A DNA stretch of 64,000 bases from an uncultured Aquimarina sp. (GTDB lineage Bacteria; Bacteroidota; Bacteroidia; Flavobacteriales; Flavobacteriaceae): positions 186,001 through 250,000 of the forward strand of contig CANMKX010000003.1 in assembly GCA_947498595.1 (NCBI GenBank). The letters run 5' to 3'. The notes under the pieces are model-generated. The model was not told the DNA's origin, ran no database searches, and was given only the letters and a program-made list of their open reading frames with translations. Every line of letters starts with the position of its first letter. Within the stretch, counting starts at the first letter, position 1. Position numbers and translations under genes: made by a program. This document shows, piece after piece, positions 8,691-18,611 of the stretch.

Positions 8691-9437
8691 CTAGATTACT
8701 TTTGCTTCGTTATGCAATAGATCTACTAATTCATCAATATTATCTGCTGAAACTAATTTCACTTCTCCTCGTGGAGCTGGTTTTTCAAACTGAACGCTCT
8801 TAGTTGCTTCTGTAGCAGCTACTGCATCTATAACCTTTAATGGTTTCTTACGAGCCATCATAATTCCTCTCATGTTAGGAATTCTTAAATCGCTTTCTTC
8901 CACTAATCCTTTTTGTCCACCAACTACTAATGGTAAAACTGTAGTTAATGTTTCTTTTCCTCCGTCAATCTCACGAGTAGCTGTTGCTGTAGTTCCTTCT
9001 ATATCTAACCCTATACAAGTATTTACAAAATTAGCATCTATTATACCTGCTAATAAACCAGGTACCATACCTCCATTATAATCAATTGATTCTCTTCCAG
9101 CTATTACTAAGTCATATCCCCCATCTTTAACTACTTGTGCTAATTGTTTTGCTACAAACAATCCATCAGTTGCCTCTGCATTTACTCTAATAGCACTATC
9201 TGCACCAATCGCTAATGCTTTTCGTAATGTTGGTTCTGTTTCTGCTCCTCCTACATTTACTACATCTACACTAGCTCCTTGTTTTTCTTTAAACCACATT
9301 GCACGAGTTAAACCAAACTCATCATTAGGGTTAATTACAAACTGAACACCATTGGTGTCAAACTTAGTATCACTGTCAGTAAAATTGATTTTAGACGTTG
9401 TATCTGGTACGTGACTAATACACACTAATATTTTCAT
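8691..9437 (-). CDS. etfB: Electron transfer flavoprotein beta subunit
   Basis: This 248-residue EtfB subunit is the partner of the adjacent EtfA. It starts MKILVCISHVPDTTSKINF and shows NPNDEFGLTRAMWFKEKQGA, VIAGRESIDYNGGMVPGLLA, and the conserved LRIPNMRGIMMARKKPL block. It is upstream of etfA on the same strand, and divergent from pdhB with about 165 bp between. Fatty-acid or branched-chain amino-acid oxidation is the usual electron source, but no dehydrogenase gene is nearby. Confidence 0.96.
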   Translation of the reverse strand: MKILVCISHVPDTTSKINFTDSDTKFDTNGVQFVINPNDEFGLTRAMWFKEKQGASVDVVNVGGAETEPTLRKALAIGADSAIRVNAEATDGLFVAKQLAQVVKDGGYDLVIAGRESIDYNGGMVPGLLAGIIDANFVNTCIGLDIEGTTATATREIDGGKETLTTVLPLVVGGQKGLVEESDLRIPNMRGIMMARKKPLKVIDAVAATEATKSVQFEKPAPRGEVKLVSADNIDELVDLLHNEAKVI

Positions 9438-9559
9438 TTTATATGGGTGTTTTTTAAGAATTTAATAATAAGGACGAAAATACAAATAAAAAATCTAATT
9501 TACTATGCATGCATAATAAATTTTTAATCTTTCTTAGGAAGAAAAAAACTATTAATCGT

Positions 9560-9567
9560 TACTTTTG
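9560..9567 (+). promoter_or_regulatory. -7 promoter element (TACTTTTG) for pdhB
   Basis: It matches TAnnTTTG and lies 35 nt before the pdhB ATG. The expected -33 TTTG is not clearly present, so this is a moderate call. Confidence 0.45.
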
Positions 9568-9602
9568 CTATCTTAATAAAGTCAAAGATAACTATAAAAT
9601 AA

Positions 9603-10580
9603 ATGAAAACGATACAATTCAGAGAAGCGATTTGCGAAGCAATGAGCGAAGAAATGCGCAAGGATGAGTCTATCTATCTAATGGGAGAAGAAGTAGCAGA
9701 ATACAATGGTGCCTATAAAGCCAGTAAAGGAATGCTAGACGAATTCGGTCCTGATCGTGTACTTGACACTCCAATTGCAGAATTAGGATTTGCAGGTATC
9801 GGTGTTGGTAGTGCAATGAATGGTAACCGTCCAATCATTGAATTTATGACTTTTAATTTCTCATTAGTAGGTATTGATCAAATCATAAATAATGCTGCAA
9901 AAATGCGTCAAATGAGTGGAGGTCAATTCAACATACCTATGGTTTTTAGAGGTCCTACTGCTTCTGCTGGTCAATTAGGTGCTACACATTCTCAAGCTTT
10001 TGAAAATTGGTATGCTAACTGTCCTGGCCTAAAAGTTGTGGTACCTTCAACTCCAAAAGATGCTAAAGGTTTATTAAAATCTGCCATTAGAGATAATGAT
10101 CCTGTTATATTTATGGAAAGTGAGCAGATGTATGGTGATAAAGGTGAAGTACCTGAAGGTGAATACACAATTCCATTAGGTGTTGCTGAAATTAAAAGAG
10201 AAGGAAAGGATGTTACTATTGTTTCTTTTGGAAAAATTATAAAAGAAGCATTTAAAGCTGCAGATGAGTTAGCTAAAGAAAATATTTCTTGTGAGATTAT
10301 AGATTTAAGAACTGTAAGACCATTAGATTTAGATGCAATTTTTGCTTCAGTTAAAAAAACAAATAGATTAATTATTTTAGAAGAAGCTTGGCCTTTTGCT
10401 AATGTTGCTTCAGAGATTACGTATCAAGTTCAATCAACTATTTTTGATCACTTAGATGCACCAATATTAAAAATAAATACGGCCGATACACCTGCACCAT
10501 ATTCTCCATCTCTTTTAAAAGAATGGTTACCTAATAGTACAGATGTAGTAAGTGCTGTAAAAAAAGTGATGTACAAATAA
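9603..10580 (+). CDS. pdhB: Pyruvate dehydrogenase E1 component beta subunit
   Basis: This 325-residue beta subunit is part of the thiamine-diphosphate-dependent 2-oxoacid dehydrogenase E1. It has the N-terminal TPP-site glutamate region (MGEEVAEYNGAYKASKGMLD, RVLDTPIAELGFAGIGVGSA), FMTFNFSLVGIDQIINNAAK, and the C-terminal transketolase domain (IDLRTVRPLDLDAI, LEEAWPFANVASEI). The sequence is most like PdhB of Bacteroidota. The alpha subunit and E2 are not in this window. A hairpin terminator follows within 20 bp. Confidence 0.94.
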   Translation: MKTIQFREAICEAMSEEMRKDESIYLMGEEVAEYNGAYKASKGMLDEFGPDRVLDTPIAELGFAGIGVGSAMNGNRPIIEFMTFNFSLVGIDQIINNAAKMRQMSGGQFNIPMVFRGPTASAGQLGATHSQAFENWYANCPGLKVVVPSTPKDAKGLLKSAIRDNDPVIFMESEQMYGDKGEVPEGEYTIPLGVAEIKREGKDVTIVSFGKIIKEAFKAADELAKENISCEIIDLRTVRPLDLDAIFASVKKTNRLIILEEAWPFANVASEITYQVQSTIFDHLDAPILKINTADTPAPYSPSLLKEWLPNSTDVVSAVKKVMYK

Positions 10581-10597
10581 AATGAATCTCTTTATTT

Positions 10598-10629
10598 AAA
10601 ACTTCATCACATAGATGAAGTTTTTTTTT
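10598..10629 (+). terminator. Terminator after pdhB
   Basis: A 10-bp inverted repeat (10598-10607 and 10615-10624) with a 7-nt loop runs into an uninterrupted T tract to 10629. An ATG inside the right arm opens the next reading frame, but the hairpin shows it is not the real start. Confidence 0.85.
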
Positions 10630-10641
10630 AGCCGATACTTT

Positions 10642-13140
10642 ATGAAATATACAATTTTAGGAATCTTATTCATACTTAGTAGTTTTGCTCTCCAAGCGCA
10701 AACAAAAGTTAGCGGTCGCGTTTTTGACAGCAATAAACAACCCATACCTTTTGCCAATATTGTTTTTACAAATTCTACAGTAGGTACTATTACCGATGAA
10801 AACGGTAATTTCTATATGGAATCTGATAAAACTTATAAAAGTATTAAAATCTCATTTATTGGTTTTGCGACAAAGACAATTCCTTTAAAGCAACAAACGA
10901 ATTATAAAATGGAAGTAGCTCTTGAAGAAGAAACTGCATCATTAGATGAAGTTGTAATATACAAAGGTAAAACCTCTAAAAAGAATAATCCTGCTATTGA
11001 TATACTTCGAAAAATATGGAAAAACAGAAGGCAAAACGGAATTAAAAAATTCAAACAATACAAATACGATAAGTACGAAAAAATAGAATTTGATCTAAAT
11101 ACCATAGATAGCGCTCTTATCAATAGTCGAATTTTTAATGGTATGGAATTTATTTTTGAAGAAGTAGATACCTCAAGAATTACAGGAAAAACATACCTTC
11201 CTTTATTCCTTAACGAAGCTATTTCCAAAGTTTATGGAGATAATATTATCAACGAACAAAAGGAAGAACTTATTGGTAATAAAATTTCTGGCTTTAGCAA
11301 TAATCAAACACTTATCGCTTTTGTAAAAGATCTATATTCAGATTATAATGTCTATGATAATTATTTAAAATTCTTCGATAAAAGTTTCACCAGTCCATTA
11401 TCTAGAACAGGTATTAATGTTTATAATTATGTATTAACAGACAGTGCTTATATTGATAATAAATGGTGTTATAATATTGTATACTACCCACGCCGTAAAA
11501 ATGAATTGACTTTTAAAGGAGACTTTTGGGTAAACGATACTACATGGGCTATAAAAGATATCAATCTTGAAGTTACCAAAAGTGCCAATATAAACTGGGT
11601 TAAAGATTTATATATAGAACAACAATTTGATGTTTTAAATGATTCCATCTTCTTGATTACTAAAGATTATTTCCAGTCTGATTTTGCTTTTAATAAAAAA
11701 GAAAAATCAAGAGGTGTTTATGGAAAACGTACAACATTGTATGATAAATACGAATTTGACGTCCCTAAAGACAAAAAATTCTATAAAGAACGTATAGATC
11801 CATACGATTATGACGTATATAATAGAGATGATCAATTTTGGAAAGAAAGTAGATTAGAAGAACTCAATAAGGACGAACGTAAAGTATACAAACTACTAGA
11901 TACTCTTCAAAACGTAAAAGCTTTTAAACGTCTATACAATATCGGTAGTATACTGGCTACAGGATATATAGAGATGAATGGTTATGAATTTGGACCTTTG
12001 TTTAATACAATTGGATATAATAGTATTGAAGGTTTCAGATTACGTTTAGGAGGTCGAACTTATTTTACAAGGAATGATCAATGGCGTATTGAAGGATACG
12101 GAGCTTATGGTTTTAAAGATCAAAAATTTAAATATGGTCTATCCGGTAAATGGTTATTAAATCGTAAATCTAGACTTATTGTTTCTGCTGGTAACCGTAG
12201 AGATGTTGAGCAATTGGGTGCAAGTTTAACGAATACAAATGATGTGCAAGGGCGTAGTCTTGCCTCCTCTTCTATTGTATCTACAGGAGATAACTCCCGA
12301 TTGACTTCTATTAATCTATCTGCACTATCACTACAAATTCAACCTTTTAAAAATTTCACTGTTGGACTAACAGGCTCGTATCGAACATTAAAGCCTGCTG
12401 ATCGAGATTTGTTTAGTCTTGATTTTAATGATCCAAACAATCCTGGTGAAATTAAATCTGAAATAACACAAACTGAAGTTGCTGCTCAAGTATCATATTC
12501 TCCTGGAAGAAAAATTACTGGTTATGGTGTAGATCAAATAGTAGTTAATGAAGGAGATTTTGCAAGATTATTTTTGAATTTCAGTCTTGGATTAGAAGAC
12601 CTTTTAGATAGTGATTTTGAATACCAAAAAGTTCAATTTTTCTACCAACAACCATGGAATATAGGTGGATTTGGAGTTTTAAGAAGTACACTAGAAGTCG
12701 GTAAAACATATGGAGAAGTACCTCTTGGATTACTTAGTGTAGTTCCTGGTAACCAAACTTATTTATCAATTTCAAATACATTTCCATTATTAAACTTTTA
12801 TGAATTTGTAACAGATACTTATACTTCTTTACATATCGAACATAATTTTAATGGTCGTATTTTTTCTCGAATTCCTTTATTAAGAAAATTAAACTTAAGA
12901 GAACTTGTAGGTATTCGAGGAGTTTGGGGAGAATTATCTGATGAAAATATTGCTTTAGATGCTTCTGGTTTATTAAATACTGTAGGTGCCCCTAACGAAA
13001 AGATTTATTGGGAATATAGTTTAGGTGTCGGTAATATTTTTAAAATTTTCAGAATTGATTTTCATTTCAGAGGTAATTATTTTGAAAATCCTGATGCTCG
13101 TAAATTTGGAGTTACAGGATCTTTTGGATTCTATTTCTAA
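10642..13140 (+). CDS. DUF5686/CarboxypepD_reg-like outer-membrane protein
   Basis: This protein of about 832 residues has a signal peptide (MKYTILGILFILSSFALQAQ). Next comes a CarboxypepD_reg-like beta-sandwich (TKVSGRVFDSNKQPIPFANI, IGFATKTIPL; about residues 22-105). A long C-terminal region is rich in alternating aromatic beta-strands and ends GSFGFYF, an outer-membrane barrel-like terminus. This is the DUF5686 architecture of Bacteroidota; its role is not established. The frame opens at 10615, but that ATG lies inside the pdhB terminator. The ATG at 10642 starts the signal peptide, so I chose it. Confidence 0.88.
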   Translation: MKYTILGILFILSSFALQAQTKVSGRVFDSNKQPIPFANIVFTNSTVGTITDENGNFYMESDKTYKSIKISFIGFATKTIPLKQQTNYKMEVALEEETASLDEVVIYKGKTSKKNNPAIDILRKIWKNRRQNGIKKFKQYKYDKYEKIEFDLNTIDSALINSRIFNGMEFIFEEVDTSRITGKTYLPLFLNEAISKVYGDNIINEQKEELIGNKISGFSNNQTLIAFVKDLYSDYNVYDNYLKFFDKSFTSPLSRTGINVYNYVLTDSAYIDNKWCYNIVYYPRRKNELTFKGDFWVNDTTWAIKDINLEVTKSANINWVKDLYIEQQFDVLNDSIFLITKDYFQSDFAFNKKEKSRGVYGKRTTLYDKYEFDVPKDKKFYKERIDPYDYDVYNRDDQFWKESRLEELNKDERKVYKLLDTLQNVKAFKRLYNIGSILATGYIEMNGYEFGPLFNTIGYNSIEGFRLRLGGRTYFTRNDQWRIEGYGAYGFKDQKFKYGLSGKWLLNRKSRLIVSAGNRRDVEQLGASLTNTNDVQGRSLASSSIVSTGDNSRLTSINLSALSLQIQPFKNFTVGLTGSYRTLKPADRDLFSLDFNDPNNPGEIKSEITQTEVAAQVSYSPGRKITGYGVDQIVVNEGDFARLFLNFSLGLEDLLDSDFEYQKVQFFYQQPWNIGGFGVLRSTLEVGKTYGEVPLGLLSVVPGNQTYLSISNTFPLLNFYEFVTDTYTSLHIEHNFNGRIFSRIPLLRKLNLRELVGIRGVWGELSDENIALDASGLLNTVGAPNEKIYWEYSLGVGNIFKIFRIDFHFRGNYFENPDARKFGVTGSFGFYF

Positions 13141-13161
13141 GAAAAAAGACATATTTTTTAT

Positions 13162-13191
13162 AAAGCGTAAATATTATTATTTACGCTTTTT
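13162..13191 (+). terminator. Terminator after the DUF5686 gene
   Basis: Inverted repeat arms 13162-13172 and 13179-13189 with a 6-nt loop are followed by T residues, 21 bp past the stop. Confidence 0.8.
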
Positions 13192-13299
13192 TGATTTTAT
13201 GAAATGCCATTTAACGGTTATTTTTTAAGAAATCATCATGCTTTTATTAAAAAGACCATCATTTTAGTCTTTAGATTTTCTCTAATGCACACGAATGGC

Positions 13300-13307
13300 T
13301 ATATTTG
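13300..13307 (+). promoter_or_regulatory. -7 promoter element (TATATTTG) for ppa
   Basis: It is an exact match to TAnnTTTG, 26 nt upstream of the pyrophosphatase ATG. Confidence 0.55.
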
Positions 13308-13333
13308 CCGCCCATTAAAAGAGAATTTAAATT

Positions 13334-13864
13334 ATGAGCGCAGCAACTCGCGATACTTTTGACGTACTTGTCGAAATACCAAAAGGAAGTCGTAATAAGT
13401 ATGAATATGACTTTGATATAAAAAAAATAAGATACGATCGTATGATTTTTTCATCGATGATGTATCCTGCAGATTACGGTTTCATTCCTGAAACTATGGC
13501 ATTAGATGGTGATCCACTTGATGTATTAGTATTAGTAACAGAACCTACTTTCCCTGGATGTGTAATCGAAGTAAAACCTATTGGTGTATTTCACATGGCA
13601 GATGAAAAAGGTCCTGATGAAAAAATTCTTTGCGTTCCTGTTTCTGATCCTATTGCAAATCGCATTAGTGATTTAAGTGACTTAAACCCACACTTAATTA
13701 AAGAAATCGAACATTTTTTCCAAGTTTATAAAGATCTTGAAAACAAAAAAGTTGATGTTGGTGGATGGGGAGATGCTCAAGAATCTCGCGAAATCATCAA
13801 AGCTTGCGTTAAGCGTTTTGAAGAATTAGAAGATAAACCAAAAGGATTATTTAGTATTTACTAA
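13334..13864 (+). CDS. ppa: Soluble inorganic pyrophosphatase (family I)
   Basis: It hydrolyses pyrophosphate to phosphate in the cytoplasm. The 176 residues show the family I active site: EIPKGSRNKYEYD, YPADYGFIPETMALDGDPLDVLVL with the D-x-D-P-x-D metal site, and a C-terminal KVDVGGWGDAQESREII. The length is normal. The next gene encodes a membrane pyrophosphatase, so both ways of removing pyrophosphate sit side by side, separated by a strong terminator. Confidence 0.97.
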   Translation: MSAATRDTFDVLVEIPKGSRNKYEYDFDIKKIRYDRMIFSSMMYPADYGFIPETMALDGDPLDVLVLVTEPTFPGCVIEVKPIGVFHMADEKGPDEKILCVPVSDPIANRISDLSDLNPHLIKEIEHFFQVYKDLENKKVDVGGWGDAQESREIIKACVKRFEELEDKPKGLFSIY

Positions 13865-13883
13865 TCTCACTTTTGAGTATATA

Positions 13884-13926
13884 ACATAAAAAAGAGTCTT
13901 ATTATTAATAAGGCTCTTTTTTATGT
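13884..13926 (+). terminator. Terminator after ppa
   Basis: A 13-bp inverted repeat (13884-13896 and 13914-13926), extended inward by further pairs, contains A and T tracts on both sides. It lies 20 bp after the ppa stop. The remaining 300 bp before hppA is AT-rich and shows nothing else I can support. Confidence 0.8.
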
Positions 13927-14230
13927 AAAAAACTGTAAGACATTAAACATAAAATATTTACGGGTATTTTCTCTTTCATATTTTCATTTCTACTGGCATT
14001 TCTTACTTTTTAAGTCCTTTTAAAAAACTATTTCAACTTTTTTAAACACATATCCACCTAATACATAAGCATATAGAATTACCAGTAACTACAATAGCTC
14101 AGTACAAAAATGTCCCGAATACACATTGCTAATAAATAGACTAGTAATTCTATTCAAGCATCGCTACTTTTTCTTTTCATCTGATTTTCACTACATTTAA
14201 GTTCTAATTAACATAAATAAAACTAATTCT

Positions 14231-16618
14231 ATGGAGTCAATTATGATGTACGCGCCAGCGATACTCGCCTTATTAGGTCTCATTTTTATGTGGGTAAAAA
14301 AAACTTGGGTCATGAAACAAGATTCAGGTGATGGAAAAATGAAAGAAATTTCATCTCATATATATGAAGGGGCTTTAGCATTTTTAAAAGCAGAATACAG
14401 GTTGTTAACATTGTTTGTTATTGGTGCTAGTATTGCTTTAGCAGGGATTTCTTATATCGTCCCTACAACACATATATTAATTGTAGTTGCTTTTATTTTC
14501 GGTGCAGTTTTTTCTGCTTTAGCAGGTAATATGGGAATGAAAATAGCAACGCAAACAAATGTTCGTACTACGCAAGCCGCACGAAACAGTTTACCACAAG
14601 CTTTAAAAATCTCTTTTGGAGGTGGAACTGTTATGGGATTGGGTGTTGCTGGATTGGCTGTTTTAGGATTAACTGCATTTTTTATTTTCTTCTTTCATTT
14701 CTTTATGGAAGGAACTTGGTCTAATACTGATCAAATGACTATTGTATTAGAAACTCTTGCTGGATTTTCATTAGGAGCGGAATCTATCGCTCTTTTTGCG
14801 CGTGTTGGTGGTGGTATTTATACCAAAGCTGCAGATGTTGGAGCTGATTTGGTTGGAAAAGTTGAAGCTGGTATTCCTGAAGATGATCCTCGCAATCCTG
14901 CTACTATTGCTGACAATGTAGGTGATAATGTGGGTGATGTTGCAGGAATGGGTGCCGATTTATTTGGTTCTTATGTTGCAACGGTACTAGCTGCAATGGT
15001 ATTAGGTAATTATGTTATAAAAGATATGGGTGGAGATATTACTTCTTATGGTTTTGAAGGAATAGGTCCTATTTTGTTACCAATGGCAATTGCTGGATTT
15101 GGTATTATTATCTCTATAATAGGAACTTTATTAGTGAAAATTAAAAATAATCAGGCTAAAGAAACTCAAGTACAAGGTGCTTTAAATAAAGGAAACTGGG
15201 TCTCTATCATTTTAGTAGCAATATCAAGTTATATCCTAGTTAAATGGATGTTACCAGAAAACATGACGATGAGTTTCTTTGGAGAAGGATCCAAAACAAT
15301 CTCTTCTCTTCGTGTTTTTTATGCTACATTAGTAGGTCTTATAGTTGGTGGTGTTATTTCTGCCGTAACAGAATATTATACTGGATTGGGTAAAAAGCCT
15401 ATTTTACAAATTGTACAAAAATCAAGTACTGGTGCAGGTACAAATATTATTGCTGGACTTGCTACAGGAATGATTTCTACTTTCTCTTCTGTATTACTTT
15501 TTGCTGCTGCTATCTGGGCTTCTTATGCATTTGCTGGGTTTTATGGAGTTGCATTAGCTGCTTCTGCTATGATGGCTACTACTGCCATGCAATTAGCTAT
15601 TGATGCTTTTGGTCCAATTGCTGATAATGCAGGAGGAATTGCAGAAATGAGTGAATTACCAGATATAGTAAGAGAACGCACAGATATCCTCGATTCAGTA
15701 GGAAATACAACTGCAGCTACAGGAAAAGGATTTGCTATTGCTTCTGCTGCTTTAACTTCTTTAGCGTTATTTGCCGCTTATGTGACTTTTACAGGAATAG
15801 ATGGTATCAATATTTTTAAAGCCCCTGTATTGGCTATGCTATTTGTCGGCGGTATGATTCCTGTTGTTTTCTCTGCTTTGGCAATGAATTCAGTTGGAAA
15901 AGCTGCAATGGAAATGGTTTACGAAGTAAGAAGGCAATTCAAAGAAATTCCTGGAATTATGGAAGGTACTGGTAAACCAGAATACGATAAATGTGTTGAA
16001 ATCTCTACAAAAGCTGCTCTTAAAGAAATGCTATTACCAGGTTTATTAACAATTGGATTTCCTATTGTAATTATTTTAATCCCTATGCTTTTTGGATATG
16101 ACAATAAACTTATTGCAGAAATGCTTGGTGGATATATGGCTGGTGTAACAGTTAGTGGCGTTTTATGGGCTATTTTCCAAAATAATGCCGGTGGTGCATG
16201 GGATAATGCAAAAAAATCTTTTGAAGCTGGAGTAGAAATTAATGGAGAGATGACTTATAAAGGTTCTGATGCTCATAAAGCAGCAGTAACTGGAGATACC
16301 GTTGGTGATCCTTTTAAAGATACTTCTGGTCCTTCAATGAATATTCTAATCAAATTGACTTGCCTAATTGGATTAGTTATTGCTCCTATACTTGGTGGAC
16401 ATACAACAGATAGTCATGTTCAATTAATACAAGACGAAATTAATTCTAGCACAAAAGAGATAAGTTTTGCTATAGAAAAAAATGGTGATTTGGCCACAGC
16501 AACAATTACTACGATAGAAATTAAAAATGGAAATAAAGTTAAAAAAACACAAGAACTTAAAGGTTCTATTGCTATTGTTGAGAAAAAGATCGAGGCGATA
16601 AAAAATAATTTACCCTAA
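14231..16618 (+). CDS. hppA: Membrane ion-translocating pyrophosphatase, K+-dependent type
   Basis: This 795-residue integral membrane pump uses PPi hydrolysis to export Na+ or H+. The substrate site is visible in the [20 protein letters not shown] segment and in [20 protein letters not shown]. Near residues 490-500 the sequence [14 protein letters not shown] has Ala where K+-independent enzymes have Lys, so it belongs to the K+-dependent group; many of these pump Na+. The last 70 residues (after GGHTTDSHV) form a soluble, charged tail longer than in most bacterial homologues. A terminator follows the stop. The transported ion cannot be decided from these motifs alone. Confidence 0.95.
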   Translation: MESIMMYAPAILALLGLIFMWVKKTWVMKQDSGDGKMKEISSHIYEGALAFLKAEYRLLTLFVIGASIALAGISYIVPTTHILIVVAFIFGAVFSALAGNMGMKIATQTNVRTTQAARNSLPQALKISFGGGTVMGLGVAGLAVLGLTAFFIFFFHFFMEGTWSNTDQMTIVLETLAGFSLGAESIALFARVGGGIYTKAADVGADLVGKVEAGIPEDDPRNPATIADNVGDNVGDVAGMGADLFGSYVATVLAAMVLGNYVIKDMGGDITSYGFEGIGPILLPMAIAGFGIIISIIGTLLVKIKNNQAKETQVQGALNKGNWVSIILVAISSYILVKWMLPENMTMSFFGEGSKTISSLRVFYATLVGLIVGGVISAVTEYYTGLGKKPILQIVQKSSTGAGTNIIAGLATGMISTFSSVLLFAAAIWASYAFAGFYGVALAASAMMATTAMQLAIDAFGPIADNAGGIAEMSELPDIVRERTDILDSVGNTTAATGKGFAIASAALTSLALFAAYVTFTGIDGINIFKAPVLAMLFVGGMIPVVFSALAMNSVGKAAMEMVYEVRRQFKEIPGIMEGTGKPEYDKCVEISTKAALKEMLLPGLLTIGFPIVIILIPMLFGYDNKLIAEMLGGYMAGVTVSGVLWAIFQNNAGGAWDNAKKSFEAGVEINGEMTYKGSDAHKAAVTGDTVGDPFKDTSGPSMNILIKLTCLIGLVIAPILGGHTTDSHVQLIQDEINSSTKEISFAIEKNGDLATATITTIEIKNGNKVKKTQELKGSIAIVEKKIEAIKNNLP

Positions 16619-16637
16619 GTTATTAAAATAATACTCT

Positions 16638-16669
16638 AAAAAAAACCTCGCTCTATAGTGAGGTTTTTT
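16638..16669 (+). terminator. Terminator after hppA
   Basis: An A-tract arm ending in CCTC (16638-16648) pairs with GAGG plus a T tract (16660-16669), 20 bp past the stop. Confidence 0.8.
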
Positions 16670-16716
16670 ATCTTTATCATTTTTCAATTATATAGTATTT
16701 CAAGTGTCCTAATTCT

Positions 16717-17718
16717 ATGTTTAAAAAAGATCCATTACGTATCAATACATATCTTAGCTACGGAACTCCTAATAGGTTGCGAGCATTGGGTCGTGCACTT
16801 GAAGATGAAAATATTAAATTATCTACCAATCAAAGTTTTTTAAAGACATTAAAAAATATCTATAAGCAATTTGAAAGTGATGAAATTCCTGATATTTGTA
16901 TTCATTTACAATTAGGATCCGAAATTATTTTAACAACACAAACAGATGCTGAAGGTTATTATCATTTTGATGCAAAAATTGATGATTTAAAAAAATATTG
17001 TGATGGTAGTGGATGGATTTCTTACTCATTATCATATGATACTACGGTTACCAAAAGACAAATCTCATCTAATAATATTTTCAAAGGAGAAATGTTAATT
17101 CCATCTTTAGAGGCTAATTATGGAGTCATTAGTGATATTGATGATACCATTTTACATACGGGTGTTGTTTCTCTTTTTAAATGGAAAGTTATTTTTAACA
17201 CTTTTTTTAAAAATTTCGATAAAAGATTACCTCTTGAAGGTACTGTCGATTTTTATAGAAAATTACATAAAGGAAAAGCAAAAGCTCCAATTAATCCTAT
17301 ATTTTATGTAAGTAATAGTCCTTGGAATTTATTTGATTATCTACAAGCCTTTTTAGTAAAACATCGTTTTCCTAAAGGTCCTATTTTACTAAGAGATATT
17401 CGAACTTTCTTTGACAAAACACCTAAACCTAGTATCCCACATAAACAATCAGAAATTATAAACATTCTAGGTGTTTATGAAAATTTAAATTTCATTTTAA
17501 TAGGAGATAGTGGCGAAAAAGATGCCGATATATATATGGAAATTGCGAAAAAATATCCTAATCGAATCATTGCTATTTACCTAAGAAGTGTTAATCATAA
17601 AAGGAAAGTAAAACGAATTCAAAAATTGATTTGTGATTTTACTATTTGCCCTATTTTATTAGTCAACACTTCTGACGAGGCTGTAAAACATGCAAAAAAA
17701 CTAGGTTTTATTTCTTAA
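16717..17718 (+). CDS. App1-like phosphatidate phosphatase (DUF2183)
   Basis: This 333-residue protein has the App1/DUF2183 catalytic block YGVISDIDDTILHTGVVS with the DxDxT acid-phosphatase motif (about residues 137-150). The block LPLEGTVDFYRKL and ILIGDSGEKDADIY further on completes the HAD-like active site. The N-terminal 120 residues contain a beta-rich segment. The family includes yeast App1, which dephosphorylates phosphatidate, but bacterial substrates are mostly untested. Its 3' end overlaps the convergent S24-repressor gene by 11 bp. Confidence 0.85.
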   Translation: MFKKDPLRINTYLSYGTPNRLRALGRALEDENIKLSTNQSFLKTLKNIYKQFESDEIPDICIHLQLGSEIILTTQTDAEGYYHFDAKIDDLKKYCDGSGWISYSLSYDTTVTKRQISSNNIFKGEMLIPSLEANYGVISDIDDTILHTGVVSLFKWKVIFNTFFKNFDKRLPLEGTVDFYRKLHKGKAKAPINPIFYVSNSPWNLFDYLQAFLVKHRFPKGPILLRDIRTFFDKTPKPSIPHKQSEIINILGVYENLNFILIGDSGEKDADIYMEIAKKYPNRIIAIYLRSVNHKRKVKRIQKLICDFTICPILLVNTSDEAVKHAKKLGFIS

Positions 17719-18472
17719 GACTCCTAACTTCATTCGTTAATTGTGCCATCGCATCTTGTAATTGCTGCAAACTAGAAGTATTGGTATGTGCATCAATATT
17801 AAAACTCAATTTACTATTAACCTCCCATAACTCAACCACTTGATGTGCTTCAATAACTACTGGAGGATATTCTGTATTTAATGATATTAATGTGATGGTA
17901 TCGTCTTTATTTATTCTTATTTTTTTCACCAATACACTATCTTCTAATACGATAACGCAAATACTAGTATTCCCTATTTCTTTTATACTCGCCAACGCTT
18001 TACCTATCACCCATTCTTTAGGTTCAAAAGCTGGTAACATACTATCTCCTTCAACTTGAAACCCTCTATAGGTTGCATTTCTATATTCTGGTAAAGGAAT
18101 ATCAAAAGCTGGTAATTGCTGATACCAATCTAAATCTTGAACATTATGTGGATATCCTGCTGCTGCCTTCACATTAACAAGAACCATATTCTCATTATCT
18201 TGAGAATCTACAGTTACTACTTTGGGTGAAATATCAATTGTATTTGTTTTAAGTAATTTTTGCGTACTCTCTCCAAATAGCCATAAAGGATTAATTCCAT
18301 AAACTTGTAATAATTTAGCCACAACCTTTCCTGATATTTTAGTTCTACCGCGTTCAATATCAGCAGTAGATTTTTTAATCCCTAAAATTTCAGCAAATTC
18401 AGATTGCGTAATGTGATGTTCCTCACGAATTTGTTTAAATCTTTTTATGATCATTGTATTACTATCATCCAT
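17708..18472 (-). CDS. XRE-family S24 (LexA/CI-like) repressor
   Basis: This 254-residue protein has an N-terminal helix-turn-helix (KQIREEHHITQSEFAEILGI, residues 13-32) and a C-terminal S24 peptidase domain. Ser144 in QVEGDSMLPAF and Lys183/184 in DSVLVKKI form the expected Ser-Lys dyad. An Ala-Gly pair at 105-106 (VNVKAAAGYP) is a plausible self-cleavage site. Three copies of a palindromic GGAAATATTCC site lie directly upstream, between it and the divergent DUF559 gene, so autoregulation and control of that gene are likely. DNA damage is the usual trigger in the family, but the signal here is unknown. Met7 is an alternative start. Confidence 0.9.
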   Translation of the reverse strand: MDDSNTMIIKRFKQIREEHHITQSEFAEILGIKKSTADIERGRTKISGKVVAKLLQVYGINPLWLFGESTQKLLKTNTIDISPKVVTVDSQDNENMVLVNVKAAAGYPHNVQDLDWYQQLPAFDIPLPEYRNATYRGFQVEGDSMLPAFEPKEWVIGKALASIKEIGNTSICVIVLEDSVLVKKIRINKDDTITLISLNTEYPPVVIEAHQVVELWEVNSKLSFNIDAHTNTSSLQQLQDAMAQLTNEVRSLKK

Positions 18473-18484
18473 AAGGCTTTTGTA

Positions 18485-18590
18485 TTTGGAATATTTACAT
18501 ACAAATATACTTTATTTAGGAAATATTCCAATTTTTATATTCAAAAAGCTTGTGATGTTGGAATATTTCCATAAATTTGGAAAAAATACA
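18485..18590. promoter_or_regulatory. Three-site palindromic operator between S24 repressor and DUF559 gene
   Basis: Three copies of a near-identical palindrome lie in the divergent promoter region. They are TTGGAATATTTAC (18486-18498), AGGAAATATTCCAA (18518-18531, inverted orientation) and TTGGAATATTTCC (18558-18570). A half site TTTGGAAAAA follows at 18576. Spacing between centres is roughly 32 and 40 bp. This arrangement fits binding of a dimeric CI/LexA-like protein; the adjacent repressor is the obvious candidate. Confidence 0.75.
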
Positions 18591-18611
18591 AATCACTTTA
18601 AAAACTATATT

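Noticed and set aside
10615..10641. Upstream ATG of the DUF5686 gene
   Set aside because: It lies in the right arm and T tract of the pdhB terminator; the signal peptide begins at the later ATG.
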